Assembly: GCA_021203685.1 (NCBI GenBank)
Contig: JAJQAS010000040.1
Span: 1-22,288, forward strand
DNA from: Clostridiales bacterium
Lineage (GTDB): Bacteria > Bacillota > Clostridia > Oscillospirales > Oscillospiraceae
DNA length: 22,288 nucleotides
Direction of reading: 5' to 3'
Part shown: positions 15,453-22,288 of the stretch, in pieces
Numbering within the stretch: the stretch's first letter is position 1
How the letters are laid out: every line of letters begins with the position of its first letter
Notes under the pieces: generated by a model
Told to the model about the DNA's origin: nothing
Databases searched by the model: none
The model's input: only the letters and a program-made list of their open reading frames with translations
Made by a program: the position numbers and the translations under genes

Positions 15453-16978
15453 GATGGGTCAGTTATACAAGAAGGGTCTCTTATAAAATAAATGCAGAGA
15501 ATCTGCCGGACGTTATCCGCACTCAGAACGAACGGATAGAGGAATATATGAAAGCTAAAGGCTGGGAGATTGAGAAGAAATACTGTGACCGTAAAAATTC
15601 TCCTGATGCCACAGAAGCTTTTAACCAGATGGTTCAGGATGGAGTCAACAGAAGATTTGATGGAATTGTTTTTGGTTCTGTTTTTTACTTTGGCCGGTCA
15701 TATGGAATTTTTAAAGAAGTAATTCATCAGACATTCTATCCTGCTAACATTCACTTCGCTATTGTGGAAGATAATTTTTGCAGCCTGGATAAGAGCAGGG
15801 AAGAGGTTGAAGCCTTTTTGGAAAAAAAGTATGGCGACTTTATTGGAGAAAACGCGAAAAAACTTTTTCAGAAATCATTGGACGATGGATGCTTCGGTAC
15901 AAGTGCGGCAAGGTATGGATATGTATATTCAGAGGATAGAAAAGAATTGTTGATTGATGAAGAAGCGGCAAACACAGTCCGGTATATTTTCCAGTTGTAT
16001 GTGGAAGGATTAACGTTTGCTGAGATTGGGAGAAGACTGGATGAACGTGGAATTGATCGCCCAACCAAACATAGAGCAAAGCTTGCAGGGCGTGACGTTG
16101 ATATGAGTGACGAGAAGAAATGGAGCCCATCTGTTATCAAGGAAATTTTGAAATGGCCTGTTTATACTGGAGAGGGAATATGCAAGATAGACGGCAGAGA
16201 TTTTAAGATGACCGCGCCTGTAATTGTAAGCTGTGAAGTATACAGCGAGGCACAAAAGAGGCTTGCTACACGTCCCTATCGAAAAAGAGTGGGGAATCGG
16301 AAAGATCAATTTCTATTGACACAAAAGGTTCGGGATAAGTCTACGGGAAATTTTCTTGTTTGCAGAGCTTCCTCTAATAAAATCGGCAAGCGGGTTTATA
16401 TGAGAAAAACATATGCTGCACCCTCAGTAAAGGATGGAAGGAGAAACTATATTCCGCAGGATGAAGTCCTCAATGCGATTAGGAAATTTCTGCAACATGA
16501 AAGGGCGCTGGCATCATATATTCTGAAAAAACTGGGAGGCAAAGAGAAAGAGGCATTTGAGATGGCCAGCCTTGCTGATTATCGTGAGCAGGCACAGATG
16601 GTATTTGAAGAGCTTCAAAATCTTTGCACTGAACGCATGGAGCGACATTTGGCTTATGAGTCCGGCAAAATGGATAGGGAAACTTATCAGAAGGATGAGC
16701 AGGCATATCAGGCGTCTTGTCAAAAATGTGAAGGTCGCTTCAAGGCTGTCATGGAAAAGACGGGAGAAATTAAAAGAGGATTCAGCAAAAGCAACAAGTG
16801 GTTGAAGCTGTTTCTCGATATCAATATTCCAGAGGAGTTGGATAAACAGCATCTCAACAGATGGATTGAGATGGTGGATATTGAAGACTTTGAAAAAATT
16901 GAAATTACGCCGAGGATGCATGAATGGAAGCAGATGTTGCCGGAGGAGTGGCTGAAGGCAGAATTGGAGGAAGGGTAA
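15449..16978 (+). CDS. Degenerate serine-recombinase-family protein (recombinase 2)
   Basis: 509 residues. It aligns along its length with the other three but with damaged key sites. YTRRVS keeps an arginine (R9) and serine (S11), with the correct 14-residue gap to Q26. The block equal to KDLSRLGRNY reads GSVFYFGRSY, so the arginine equivalent to Arg68 of gamma-delta resolvase is Y80, while R83 remains. The DDGYxGTNFDRPGF motif is missing. The recombinase middle (DEEAANTVRYIFQLYVEGLTFAEIGRRL) is well kept, but the zinc-ribbon cysteine pairs are absent. The reading frame is clean over 1.5 kb and tightly coupled on both sides (ATGA overlap, then TAAATG), so it is under selection. I infer a DNA-binding or partner subunit rather than a free-standing enzyme. 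Confidence 0.85.
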   Translation: MRWVSYTRRVSYKINAENLPDVIRTQNERIEEYMKAKGWEIEKKYCDRKNSPDATEAFNQMVQDGVNRRFDGIVFGSVFYFGRSYGIFKEVIHQTFYPANIHFAIVEDNFCSLDKSREEVEAFLEKKYGDFIGENAKKLFQKSLDDGCFGTSAARYGYVYSEDRKELLIDEEAANTVRYIFQLYVEGLTFAEIGRRLDERGIDRPTKHRAKLAGRDVDMSDEKKWSPSVIKEILKWPVYTGEGICKIDGRDFKMTAPVIVSCEVYSEAQKRLATRPYRKRVGNRKDQFLLTQKVRDKSTGNFLVCRASSNKIGKRVYMRKTYAAPSVKDGRRNYIPQDEVLNAIRKFLQHERALASYILKKLGGKEKEAFEMASLADYREQAQMVFEELQNLCTERMERHLAYESGKMDRETYQKDEQAYQASCQKCEGRFKAVMEKTGEIKRGFSKSNKWLKLFLDINIPEELDKQHLNRWIEMVDIEDFEKIEITPRMHEWKQMLPEEWLKAELEEG

Positions 16979-18685
16979 ATGGCACGGAAAAGCAGAAAGA
17001 ATTTGAATAAGCAGCAGACAGCAGAGATTGAAATACTGGAAGAGAAGAGAGTACAGAATAAAGCCGCGCTTAGGACAGGCGCATATGCCCGTCTTTCTCT
17101 GGAGAATGGTGGGAATGAAACAGACGATTCCCTCAAGACACAGATTAAGCTTGTGCATGATTACATAGCAGAACATCCTGATTTGATTCTTGCGGATACC
17201 TATGTTGACAATGGATATACGGGAACAAATTTCAACAGACCGGAATTTGAGCGCATGATGCAGGATGTTTGTTCAGGGAAAATTCAGTGCATTGTAGTAA
17301 AAGACCTTTCGCGTTTTGGTCGTGATTATCTGGAAACGGGACATTATCTGGAGACAATTTTCCCGCGGATGAATGTTCGGTTTATTGCGGTGACAGATAA
17401 TTTTGATAACTCCAGAAAAGAAGATGTGGAGAGCCTTGCAGTGCCGATCAAGAATATGGTCAACAGTCTTTACGCGAAGGATATTTCCCGGAAGGTAACA
17501 GCTTATTTTGATGCACAGTGGAAGAAAAAAGATGCTCCGTTGATTTCATTGCCACCCTATGGATACCGCCTGAGTGAAGATAAGACGAGGTTTGTACCAG
17601 ACGAGGAAACAGCGCGAACAGTTCGTGTGATTTATCATTGGCTGCTTGATGGACTATCCATGATAGAGATTGCAAACCGCCTGAAACTGTTGGGACTCCC
17701 TTCGCCTGCACGATGGCACCAAAGTAACGGGAGAAGGATTGGAAAGAGCATCGGTGAGTGGACGCCACAGGCTGTCAGGCGAATCGTAACGGCTCAGGAA
17801 TATGCAGGAGATTTAATTCAGCATAAAACGGAAAAATCTCTGGATAAGGGGTTTTCAGTAAGACGTGTTGATAAGGAAGATTGGATTGTCCACAAGGACC
17901 ACCATGAGCCTGTTATTCTCAGAGAAGATTTTGAGCTTGCACAGCAGGTCATCGAGAAAACTACGAGGGAGCATTATGAAGGCTGTGATCGGAATGCGGA
18001 AGATCGAGCAATGTTGCCCAACTATTTTAAAGGGATGGTGTACTGCGCGAGCTGTCGTAAGAAAATGGCTATAATCAGAAGACAGCATTCTGATAAGACT
18101 GGAAAACACAGCATTTATACATGCAAAAATAAAGCAGCTGCGTGTCCCAATATGTTTCAGCCGTATCAGATGAAATGGCTGATGATTGTTGTGATGGATC
18201 AAATCCATTCTTTCATCAAAGTATCCTGTGACAGAAAAAAATTACTCAAGGATATGATGGCTTCCAATAATGACGCGAATGCGTTTGCTTCTATGAAGAA
18301 GAAGGCGGCTTCTCTTGCTACGAGGATTGCCGATTCAGAAGAACGAAAGGAAAAACTGTATATAGATTATACAGAGGGCGTTCTGGACAAAGAAGAATAT
18401 CAGTTTATGAAAGAACATTATATTTCCGAGAAACAGGAGATGGAGGCAAAATTGCAAGATGTGATGGATCATCTCCACCAGTTGGAAAAGAAAGCGCAAA
18501 ACTTTATGAATCTGGCTAATCATCTGGAGGAATATCTGGACTGCCGTGATTTTAATCCAGAGCTGGTGAAAGAATTGGTGGATAGGATTTATATCGGAAA
18601 AGACAACACGCTGGAAATTCAGTTTAAGTGTGCTGATGTTTACATGGAGCTGGCAGAGTGTATGGAGGCGATAACGGATGAATGA
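16979..18685 (+). CDS. Large serine recombinase 3
   Basis: 568 residues. An N-terminal basic extension of about 33 residues precedes an intact catalytic domain: GAYARLS gives serine 40; DSLKTQ, YVDNGYTGTNFNRPEF and KDLSRFGRDY follow. The recombinase domain includes DEETARTVRVIYHWLLDGLSMIEIANRL. The zinc ribbon has CASC near 355-358 and two later cysteines (YTCKNKAAACPNMF). A long coiled coil sits near 430-520. The start codon follows the previous stop with no gap. It overlaps recombinase 4 by 8 bases. Probably an active subunit working with recombinases 1 and 4; which of them cleaves attachment sites cannot be told from sequence. Confidence 0.9.
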   Translation: MARKSRKNLNKQQTAEIEILEEKRVQNKAALRTGAYARLSLENGGNETDDSLKTQIKLVHDYIAEHPDLILADTYVDNGYTGTNFNRPEFERMMQDVCSGKIQCIVVKDLSRFGRDYLETGHYLETIFPRMNVRFIAVTDNFDNSRKEDVESLAVPIKNMVNSLYAKDISRKVTAYFDAQWKKKDAPLISLPPYGYRLSEDKTRFVPDEETARTVRVIYHWLLDGLSMIEIANRLKLLGLPSPARWHQSNGRRIGKSIGEWTPQAVRRIVTAQEYAGDLIQHKTEKSLDKGFSVRRVDKEDWIVHKDHHEPVILREDFELAQQVIEKTTREHYEGCDRNAEDRAMLPNYFKGMVYCASCRKKMAIIRRQHSDKTGKHSIYTCKNKAAACPNMFQPYQMKWLMIVVMDQIHSFIKVSCDRKKLLKDMMASNNDANAFASMKKKAASLATRIADSEERKEKLYIDYTEGVLDKEEYQFMKEHYISEKQEMEAKLQDVMDHLHQLEKKAQNFMNLANHLEEYLDCRDFNPELVKELVDRIYIGKDNTLEIQFKCADVYMELAECMEAITDE

Positions 18686-20357
18686 TTTTACGCTGGCGTT
18701 TTATTTGCGCCTTTCCATGTCAGACGGGGACTTAGGCTCCGATAACAAGGATGAAAGCAATAGCATTGAAAATCAGAGAATTCTCCTGCAGGAGTATGTG
18801 GACAGGCATGATGAGTTGCTTGGAGAGATCAAGGAGTACGTAGATGATGGATACACGGGGACAAATTTTGACCGCCCTGGTTTTCAGAAACTGTTGGAGG
18901 ATACGAAAGCGGGGATGGTACAATGCATTCTCGTGAAAGATCTTTCGCGTCTTGGCCGTGATTACATTGGTGTAGGTGATTATATAGAGCAGATTTTTCC
19001 TGTTCTTGGGGTAAGGTTCATTGCCGTGAATAATCATTTTGACAGTGCATCGCACGGCGGTGTAGGGATGGGGCTTGATCTGGCGGTAACGAACCTGATT
19101 AACAATCTATACAGCCGTGATATATCTAAAAAAGTGAGATCGGCTGTACGGGTAAAATGGAAACAGGGATATGCCACAGCTGCAGATGTGCCTTTTGGAT
19201 ATATAAAGGATACGGAAAACAAAGGAAAGTGGAAGATTGATCCGGTAGCTTCCAAATACGTGCGCAGGGTATTTGACCTTGCGTTGGAAGGGCGTAACAC
19301 ATCGCAGATTGCTTATCGGCTGAACGAGGAAAAAATTCCGACACCTGGTTTATATCTTAAGGGGAAAAGAAGTAACATAGTGGGAATTGTTAGTCCTGAC
19401 AGTGAATTATTATGGAATCCTGCTAAAGTTTGGATTACGCTCAATAAATATGAATACACGGGTGCCCTTGTCATGGGGAAAAAGAAAACGTTGATGCTGG
19501 GCAGCGAGACGAGAGTACGAGTTCCGAAAGAAGATCAGATAGTTACAGAGGGTGCGCATGAAGCGATTGTGACCCATGAGGAATTTGAGGCTGCCAGAGA
19601 GGTGATTCATACTGTTGGCAAAGGATGTGTCGTGAATAAAATAGAGTTTCCTTTGAGAAAGTTTGTCCGCTGTGGGACATGCAGACGGTTGATGGAGTAT
19701 AGAATTTTTGAGGGTGAAGGGACATTTCGTTGTGGGCATAAACGCAGTACCGGTATCCACTCTTCCTGCTATGGCGGAAGGTTCAGGGAGCCGATTGTTA
19801 ATGCGAACGTCTCTTTTGCAATCCATAATATGCTGCACACGGCAAAGTTTTTGCAGGGAAAGCTGCAGCAAGACAGTGTTGCAAAGTCAGTGAGTCTGGA
19901 ATTGCCCGATATAGATAAGTTACGGAAAGAGCAGGAAGTCCTTAATGAGGAACGGGTGCGCCAGTATGAGGCATATGCGGATGGCGTGATCGGAAGAAAC
20001 GAATATATTAGCAAAAAACAGAAGATTTCAGAGCAGATTGATGAGATACAGAGAAAAATCAAACAGTGTGAAGAAATCCTGCAGGAAGAAGATGAAGAGG
20101 CATCAGAAATCAGACAGATCACGGAAAGGGCTGATTCTATACCGATTTCCAGCAACCTGACCGCTGAAATGGTACAGGCATTTGTGGAAGTAGTGTATCT
20201 CTATGGAGACAACAGGATGGAAGTAGTATTCAAGTGTGGAGATGTGCTGGATGAAGCAGTAGACCGCTACTTGATAGGTTTGGGGCTGCAAAAAAATGAG
20301 GATGGGACATGGTTGTATCCCGAAGAGAATGGAGGAAATGATGATGAAGCTGATTAA
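18678..20357 (+). CDS. Large serine recombinase 4
   Basis: 559 residues. The catalytic domain is intact: FYLRLS gives serine 13; ESNSIENQ, YVDDGYTGTNFDRPGF and KDLSRLGRDY follow. The gap between serine and glutamine is longer than in recombinases 1 and 3. The zinc ribbon has CGTC near 332-335, then two later cysteines (FRCGHK, SSCYGG). A coiled coil lies near 410-480. The ATG overlaps the stop of recombinase 3, with GGAGG upstream. Its own stop overlaps the start of a small membrane protein gene. Expected to act as a site-specific integrase/excisionase subunit. Confidence 0.9.
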   Translation: MNDFTLAFYLRLSMSDGDLGSDNKDESNSIENQRILLQEYVDRHDELLGEIKEYVDDGYTGTNFDRPGFQKLLEDTKAGMVQCILVKDLSRLGRDYIGVGDYIEQIFPVLGVRFIAVNNHFDSASHGGVGMGLDLAVTNLINNLYSRDISKKVRSAVRVKWKQGYATAADVPFGYIKDTENKGKWKIDPVASKYVRRVFDLALEGRNTSQIAYRLNEEKIPTPGLYLKGKRSNIVGIVSPDSELLWNPAKVWITLNKYEYTGALVMGKKKTLMLGSETRVRVPKEDQIVTEGAHEAIVTHEEFEAAREVIHTVGKGCVVNKIEFPLRKFVRCGTCRRLMEYRIFEGEGTFRCGHKRSTGIHSSCYGGRFREPIVNANVSFAIHNMLHTAKFLQGKLQQDSVAKSVSLELPDIDKLRKEQEVLNEERVRQYEAYADGVIGRNEYISKKQKISEQIDEIQRKIKQCEEILQEEDEEASEIRQITERADSIPISSNLTAEMVQAFVEVVYLYGDNRMEVVFKCGDVLDEAVDRYLIGLGLQKNEDGTWLYPEENGGNDDEAD

Positions 20358-20643
20358 AATAGGATTGAAACTGATACTTCTGCCGGTTTTGTGTGTGGCG
20401 TGGATGATGAAGTGGATTGGGAACTTCTGCGTATTCTGTTCGGCGTGGATATTCCATGTGCTGGCATTTATTATTGCCATAACAGCCGTGTTGAGTCTTG
20501 GATTTGGACTTGAGGATGGTGCAACCGTGGTACGGATGCTGGGCGGAGCTTTCGTTCTGTTTCTGATTCCACATGTCGCGTCGTATATTGTGGCGGCGGT
20601 ATCGGTGCTGCATTCAGCAATCCATAGATTTATCTGGCATTGA
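20341..20643 (+). CDS. Small membrane protein, possibly CD1845-family
   Basis: About 100 residues with two hydrophobic stretches: near residues 6-45 (LILLPVLCVAW, then AWIFHVLAFIIAITAVLSL) and near 60-90 (GGAFVLFLIPHVASYIVAAV). Three ATG codons lie in a row at 20338, 20341 and 20344; GGAGG at 20331-20335 is best spaced for the second or third. The gene overlaps the end of recombinase 4, so it is the last member of the operon. It resembles small membrane proteins called CD1845 family on Clostridial conjugative elements, but I am not certain. Its role is unknown; nothing links it to recombination except its position. Confidence 0.68.
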   Translation: MMKLIKIGLKLILLPVLCVAWMMKWIGNFCVFCSAWIFHVLAFIIAITAVLSLGFGLEDGATVVRMLGGAFVLFLIPHVASYIVAAVSVLHSAIHRFIWH

Positions 20644-20682
20644 ACAGGAAAAGAGGAGACAGAGACTTTGAATGCCAGAGGT

Positions 20683-20722
20683 CATTGAACATTACAGCCT
20701 AAATGGGCAATAATGTTCAATG
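20683..20722. repeat. 12-base perfect inverted repeat
   Basis: CATTGAACATTA at 20683-20694 and TAATGTTCAATG at 20711-20722 are exact inverted copies with a 16-base loop that can itself form a GCC/GGC pair. There is no T run on either side, so it is not a standard terminator. It lies about 40 bases after the last gene of the recombinase operon. The surrounding 20644-20916 stretch holds no gene I can support. Confidence 0.7.
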
Positions 20723-20803
20723 TGGTTGACCGCTGTTGAGATTGAATGGACTATAATCTTATATTCGCAAGATTTTCTATCTATCCATCTGATTAAGCTG
20801 AGT

Positions 20804-20854
20804 AAGGTTGCAAAAAAAGTGCTTGGATGAAAGGAAGATTGCAAGGTTGCAAAT
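20804..20854. repeat. TTGCAA-type repeats, left cluster
   Basis: AAGGTTGCAAA at 20804-20814 recurs at 20843-20853, where it is part of two adjacent 8-base units, TTGCAAGG (20839-20846) and TTGCAAAT (20847-20854). The 19 bases at 20835-20853 match 21313-21331 at 18 positions. TTGCAA is itself a palindrome. Confidence 0.6.
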
Positions 20855-20916
20855 TCCTGATTACAAAAGGTACATGCCAGCAGAGACAACTTGTAATTTC
20901 ATAAGGTTCAAAAAAT

Positions 20917-20963
20917 AAAGCTCCAACTGGAAACCATAATTTACGGTAACTGGTTGGAGCTTT
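20917..20963. terminator. Bidirectional terminator between recombinase operon and leftward regulator
   Basis: AAAGCTCCAAC at 20917-20927 pairs perfectly with GTTGGAGCTTT at 20953-20963. A T run follows on both strands (TTTTT on the plus strand, CTTTATTTTTT on the minus strand). It ends the leftward XRE gene, whose stop codon touches it, and can also stop transcripts from the recombinase operon. Confidence 0.82.
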
Positions 20964-21173
20964 TTATTCGTCAGAGTTATCCGGCACGAAGCGTAGGACA
21001 TCGTTCGGAGTACAGTCTAACAATATACATAGCTTTTCTATCGTTCTGGCAGTTATGTTCTTATTTTCGCGGAGCTGCTGCATTGTCCGGTAATCTATGC
21101 CGCTGTTAAGGAGCGCATACTGTGATACACCGCGTTTTTTCATCGTTTCCCATAATGGGCTATAATCTATCAT
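20964..21173 (-). CDS. Small XRE/Cro-CI-type HTH regulator
   Basis: 69 residues from the ATG at 21173; that start is chosen because GGGAGG lies 5 bases upstream, while the earlier ATG at 21191 has no ribosome binding site. The helix-turn-helix reads WETMKKRGVSQYALLNSGIDYRTMQQLRENKNITARTIEKLC, the pattern of the compact one-domain Cro-like regulators. There is no effector or dimerisation domain beyond the fold. It is read away from the second regulator at 21514, and the region between them contains a 20-base palindrome plus a half copy near its predicted promoter, so self-repression is likely (inference). Confidence 0.85.
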   Translation of the reverse strand: MIDYSPLWETMKKRGVSQYALLNSGIDYRTMQQLRENKNITARTIEKLCILLDCTPNDVLRFVPDNSDE

Positions 21174-21201
21174 ATGCGCCTCCCTTTCCAAAGACTTATG
21201 A

Positions 21202-21256
21202 TTGACCTAAGTATAGTGACGGCTGTAAACTAATTTATAGTGAATATATTCACTAT
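21202..21256. promoter_or_regulatory. Divergent control region with a 20-base palindromic operator
   Basis: ATAGTGAATATATTCACTAT at 21237-21256 is a perfect palindrome. A half copy, TATAGTGA, occurs at 21212-21219. On the minus strand that half copy overlaps a possible -10, TATACT. On the plus strand TTGACC (21202-21207) and TAAACT (21226-21231), 18 bases apart, form a weak promoter. This layout is typical of Cro/CI switch regions. Promoter calls are tentative; the palindrome is certain. Confidence 0.6.
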
Positions 21257-21300
21257 GACGAAAACTGTTTATCCGCATGTGTTGAAAATGGAAAGGTGGT

Positions 21301-21332
21301 CGGCAAGGATGCAAGATTGCAAGGCTGCAAAG
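21301..21332. repeat. Four tandem 8-base GCAA repeats, right cluster
   Basis: Units CGGCAAGG, ATGCAAGA, TTGCAAGG and CTGCAAAG follow one another at 21301, 21309, 21317 and 21325 with exact 8-base period; consensus NNGCAARR. The pattern stops sharply on both sides. The last three units largely repeat the cluster near 20835-20854. It lies in the 21257-21513 stretch, which otherwise holds no gene I can support. Confidence 0.6.
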
Positions 21333-21446
21333 AGGTGAAAGAGAAATCAAGTGGGAATGTCATGATTGTGATGTGCCTGTGCAGAAAACGCAATAATAAT
21401 TTCGCATTGTTACAAACTGTCACTTGTCTGCGACCATCTGTCAACA

Positions 21447-21466
21447 GGTTCATGATATGATGAACC
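21447..21466. repeat. Inverted repeat upstream of the rightward XRE gene
   Basis: GGTTCAT at 21447-21453 and ATGAACC at 21460-21466, 6-base loop containing GATATG. It lies about 50 bases before the start codon at 21514 and could be an operator or a leader hairpin. Confidence 0.5.
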
Positions 21467-21513
21467 AAAGAAATGATGCGGCGTCATAGTGTGGAAAGGC
21501 GAGGCCGAGGCGC

Positions 21514-21855
21514 ATGATTGAGACGTTGGGAAGCAAATTGAAGAAACTAAGGGAGAGCAGACGGCTCAACCAGGAACAGGTCGCAGCAATTATAGATGTT
21601 ACGAGAAGCGCAATCTGTACATATGAAAATGATAACAGGCAGCCGTCCTATGATATACTGGTGCGCCTTGCGCAGCTGTACCGTGTTACGACAGATTATC
21701 TGCTTGGATGCCAGAGCAGAAAAATGATTGATGTGAGCAATTTAAGCGCGAGAGACGTGGCGATTGTTCAGGTCTTGATTGTGGAGATGGAGAGACGGAC
21801 AGAAGAGAATAGTGATGGTGATGAATATGGGGACGCAGGAAGCAATGACAAATAA
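21514..21855 (+). CDS. XRE-family HTH regulator with acidic tail
   Basis: 113 residues. Residues 7-65 are a classic HTH_3 domain: LGSKLKKLRESRRLNQEQVAAIIDVTRSAICTYENDNRQPSYDILVRLAQLYRVTTDYLLG. Residues 70-95 form a helix that may mediate pairing, and the end is acidic (EENSDGDEYGD). GAGG motifs lie just upstream of the ATG. The gene overlaps the start of the ATPase gene by 11 bases, so the two are co-expressed, and it faces away from the small regulator at 20964-21173. Probably controls its own operon through the palindrome at 21237-21256 or the repeat at 21447-21466; which regulator binds which site is not known. Confidence 0.88.
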   Translation: MIETLGSKLKKLRESRRLNQEQVAAIIDVTRSAICTYENDNRQPSYDILVRLAQLYRVTTDYLLGCQSRKMIDVSNLSARDVAIVQVLIVEMERRTEENSDGDEYGDAGSNDK

Positions 21856-22288
21856 AAAACTGTATGAGTATTATTCCTCTGTGTCCTCGACGAAAGTTGA
21901 GTGGCTTTGGTATCCCTATATTCCGTTTGGCAAAATCACTCTGCTTCAAGGAGACCCTGGCGATGGAAAATCTACACTTGCGTTAAATATTGCCGCTGCC
22001 GTTACAAAGGGCAGTTCCCTTCCGGATGATATGAAGCTGGAAAAACCTTTGAACGTAATCTATCAATGCCCGGAAGACGGAAGCTCTGCTACGATAAAGC
22101 CCCGTCTGATGTGTGCCGGGGCTGACTGCAGCAGGATTGTCTATATCGTAGACGCAGAGGAAAGGCTGACGTTGGATGATCCGAGAATTGAAAAAACGGT
22201 TGCTGATACAGGGGCAAGACTGCTTGTTTTGGATCCATTGCAATCGTTTTTACGACAGGATGGAGAAATGCAGAGCGCTGGGAAAATG
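21845..22288 (+). CDS. AAA / RecA-like ATPase (RepA-type, AAA_25), 3'-truncated by the window
   Basis: The first 148 residues are visible. WLWYPYIPFGKITLLQGDPGDGKST contains the Walker A motif (GDPGDGKST, near 36-44), and RLLVLDPLQSFL near 125-136 holds the Walker B aspartate. Between them VIYQCPEDG matches the family of RecA-fold ATPases seen in plasmid RepA-like helicases and in many Clostridial mobile elements. In-frame ATG codons also occur at 21815, 21821 and 21827; 21845 is preferred because AGGA lies just upstream and it gives a coupled 11-base overlap with the XRE gene. It may serve replication or maintenance of the excised element (inference). The frame is open to the last base of the window. 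Confidence 0.82.
   Translation, partial: MTNKKLYEYYSSVSSTKVEWLWYPYIPFGKITLLQGDPGDGKSTLALNIAAAVTKGSSLPDDMKLEKPLNVIYQCPEDGSSATIKPRLMCAGADCSRIVYIVDAEERLTLDDPRIEKTVADTGARLLVLDPLQSFLRQDGEMQSAGKM

Noticed and set aside
16514..17176. 220-codon hydrophobic open frame on the minus strand spanning recombinases 2 and 3
   Set aside because: Antisense to two conserved genes; the leucine/phenylalanine richness is what reverse reading of K/E-rich coiled coils produces.
20726..20757. Possible promoter TTGACC ... TATAAT
   Set aside because: The hexamers are 20 bases apart, outside the usual 16-19, and no gene on the plus strand follows before the terminator at 20917.
20822..20905. 25-codon open frame starting MKGRLQGCKF
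   Set aside because: No ribosome binding site, and it overlaps the 8-base repeats; coding is not supported.
21301..21332. CRISPR-like array
   Set aside because: Units of 8 bases with no spacers and no cas genes; a tandem repeat or iteron-like array is a better description.
1..22288. tRNA or rRNA genes and insertion sequences
   Set aside because: No cloverleaf, ribosomal RNA sequence or DDE-type transposase was recognised when reading both strands.

Overview
The window looks like part of an integrative and conjugative or mobilisable element from a gut Firmicute, most likely class Clostridia and Lachnospiraceae-like. The reasons are the Tn1549/CTn-type accessory block (methylase-helicase, XF1762-type protein, ArdC/YodL polyvalent protein, TTRAP-like protein, YodL/DUF4316 protein), a MOBP-type relaxase with MobC, several large serine recombinases, strong AGGAGG ribosome binding sites and moderate GC. 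Family names come from recognised sequence patterns, not from a database search.

Layout. (1) 1-10133: rightward accessory or anti-defence block. It holds the C-terminal part of a giant N6-adenine methylase/SNF2 helicase, then a terminator, then four overlapping genes ending in a strong terminator. (2) 10290-10756: a compact locus that reads as a type I toxin-antitoxin system, with a 27-residue membrane peptide on the minus strand and an antisense RNA on the plus strand, followed by a terminator next to the relaxase gene. (3) 10758-12837: leftward mobC-mobA. (4) 12838-13333: a non-coding, hairpin-rich stretch that is the best oriT candidate, then a long symmetric inverted repeat. (5) 13334-13609: a small DUF6870-like gene. 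(6) 13653-20643: one strong promoter with an inverted repeat at its -35 drives four translationally coupled serine-recombinase-family genes and a small membrane protein. The second recombinase has lost a key active-site arginine and the zinc-ribbon cysteines. (7) 20644-22288: two XRE-type regulators facing away from each other across a region with a 20-bp palindrome and 8-bp tandem repeats, then the start of an AAA/RecA-like ATPase cut by the window edge.

How it fits together. MobC and MobA would process oriT. The recombinase operon would excise and integrate the element. The methylase-helicase, XF1762 and ArdC-type proteins would protect the incoming DNA. The toxin-antitoxin locus would penalise loss of the element, and the XRE pair would control the rightmost genes. 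The left end, the right end and the attachment sites could not be located. The most unusual parts are the four-recombinase operon with its degenerate member and the toxin mRNA, whose 5' leader can pair either with its own ribosome binding site or with its own 3' end.
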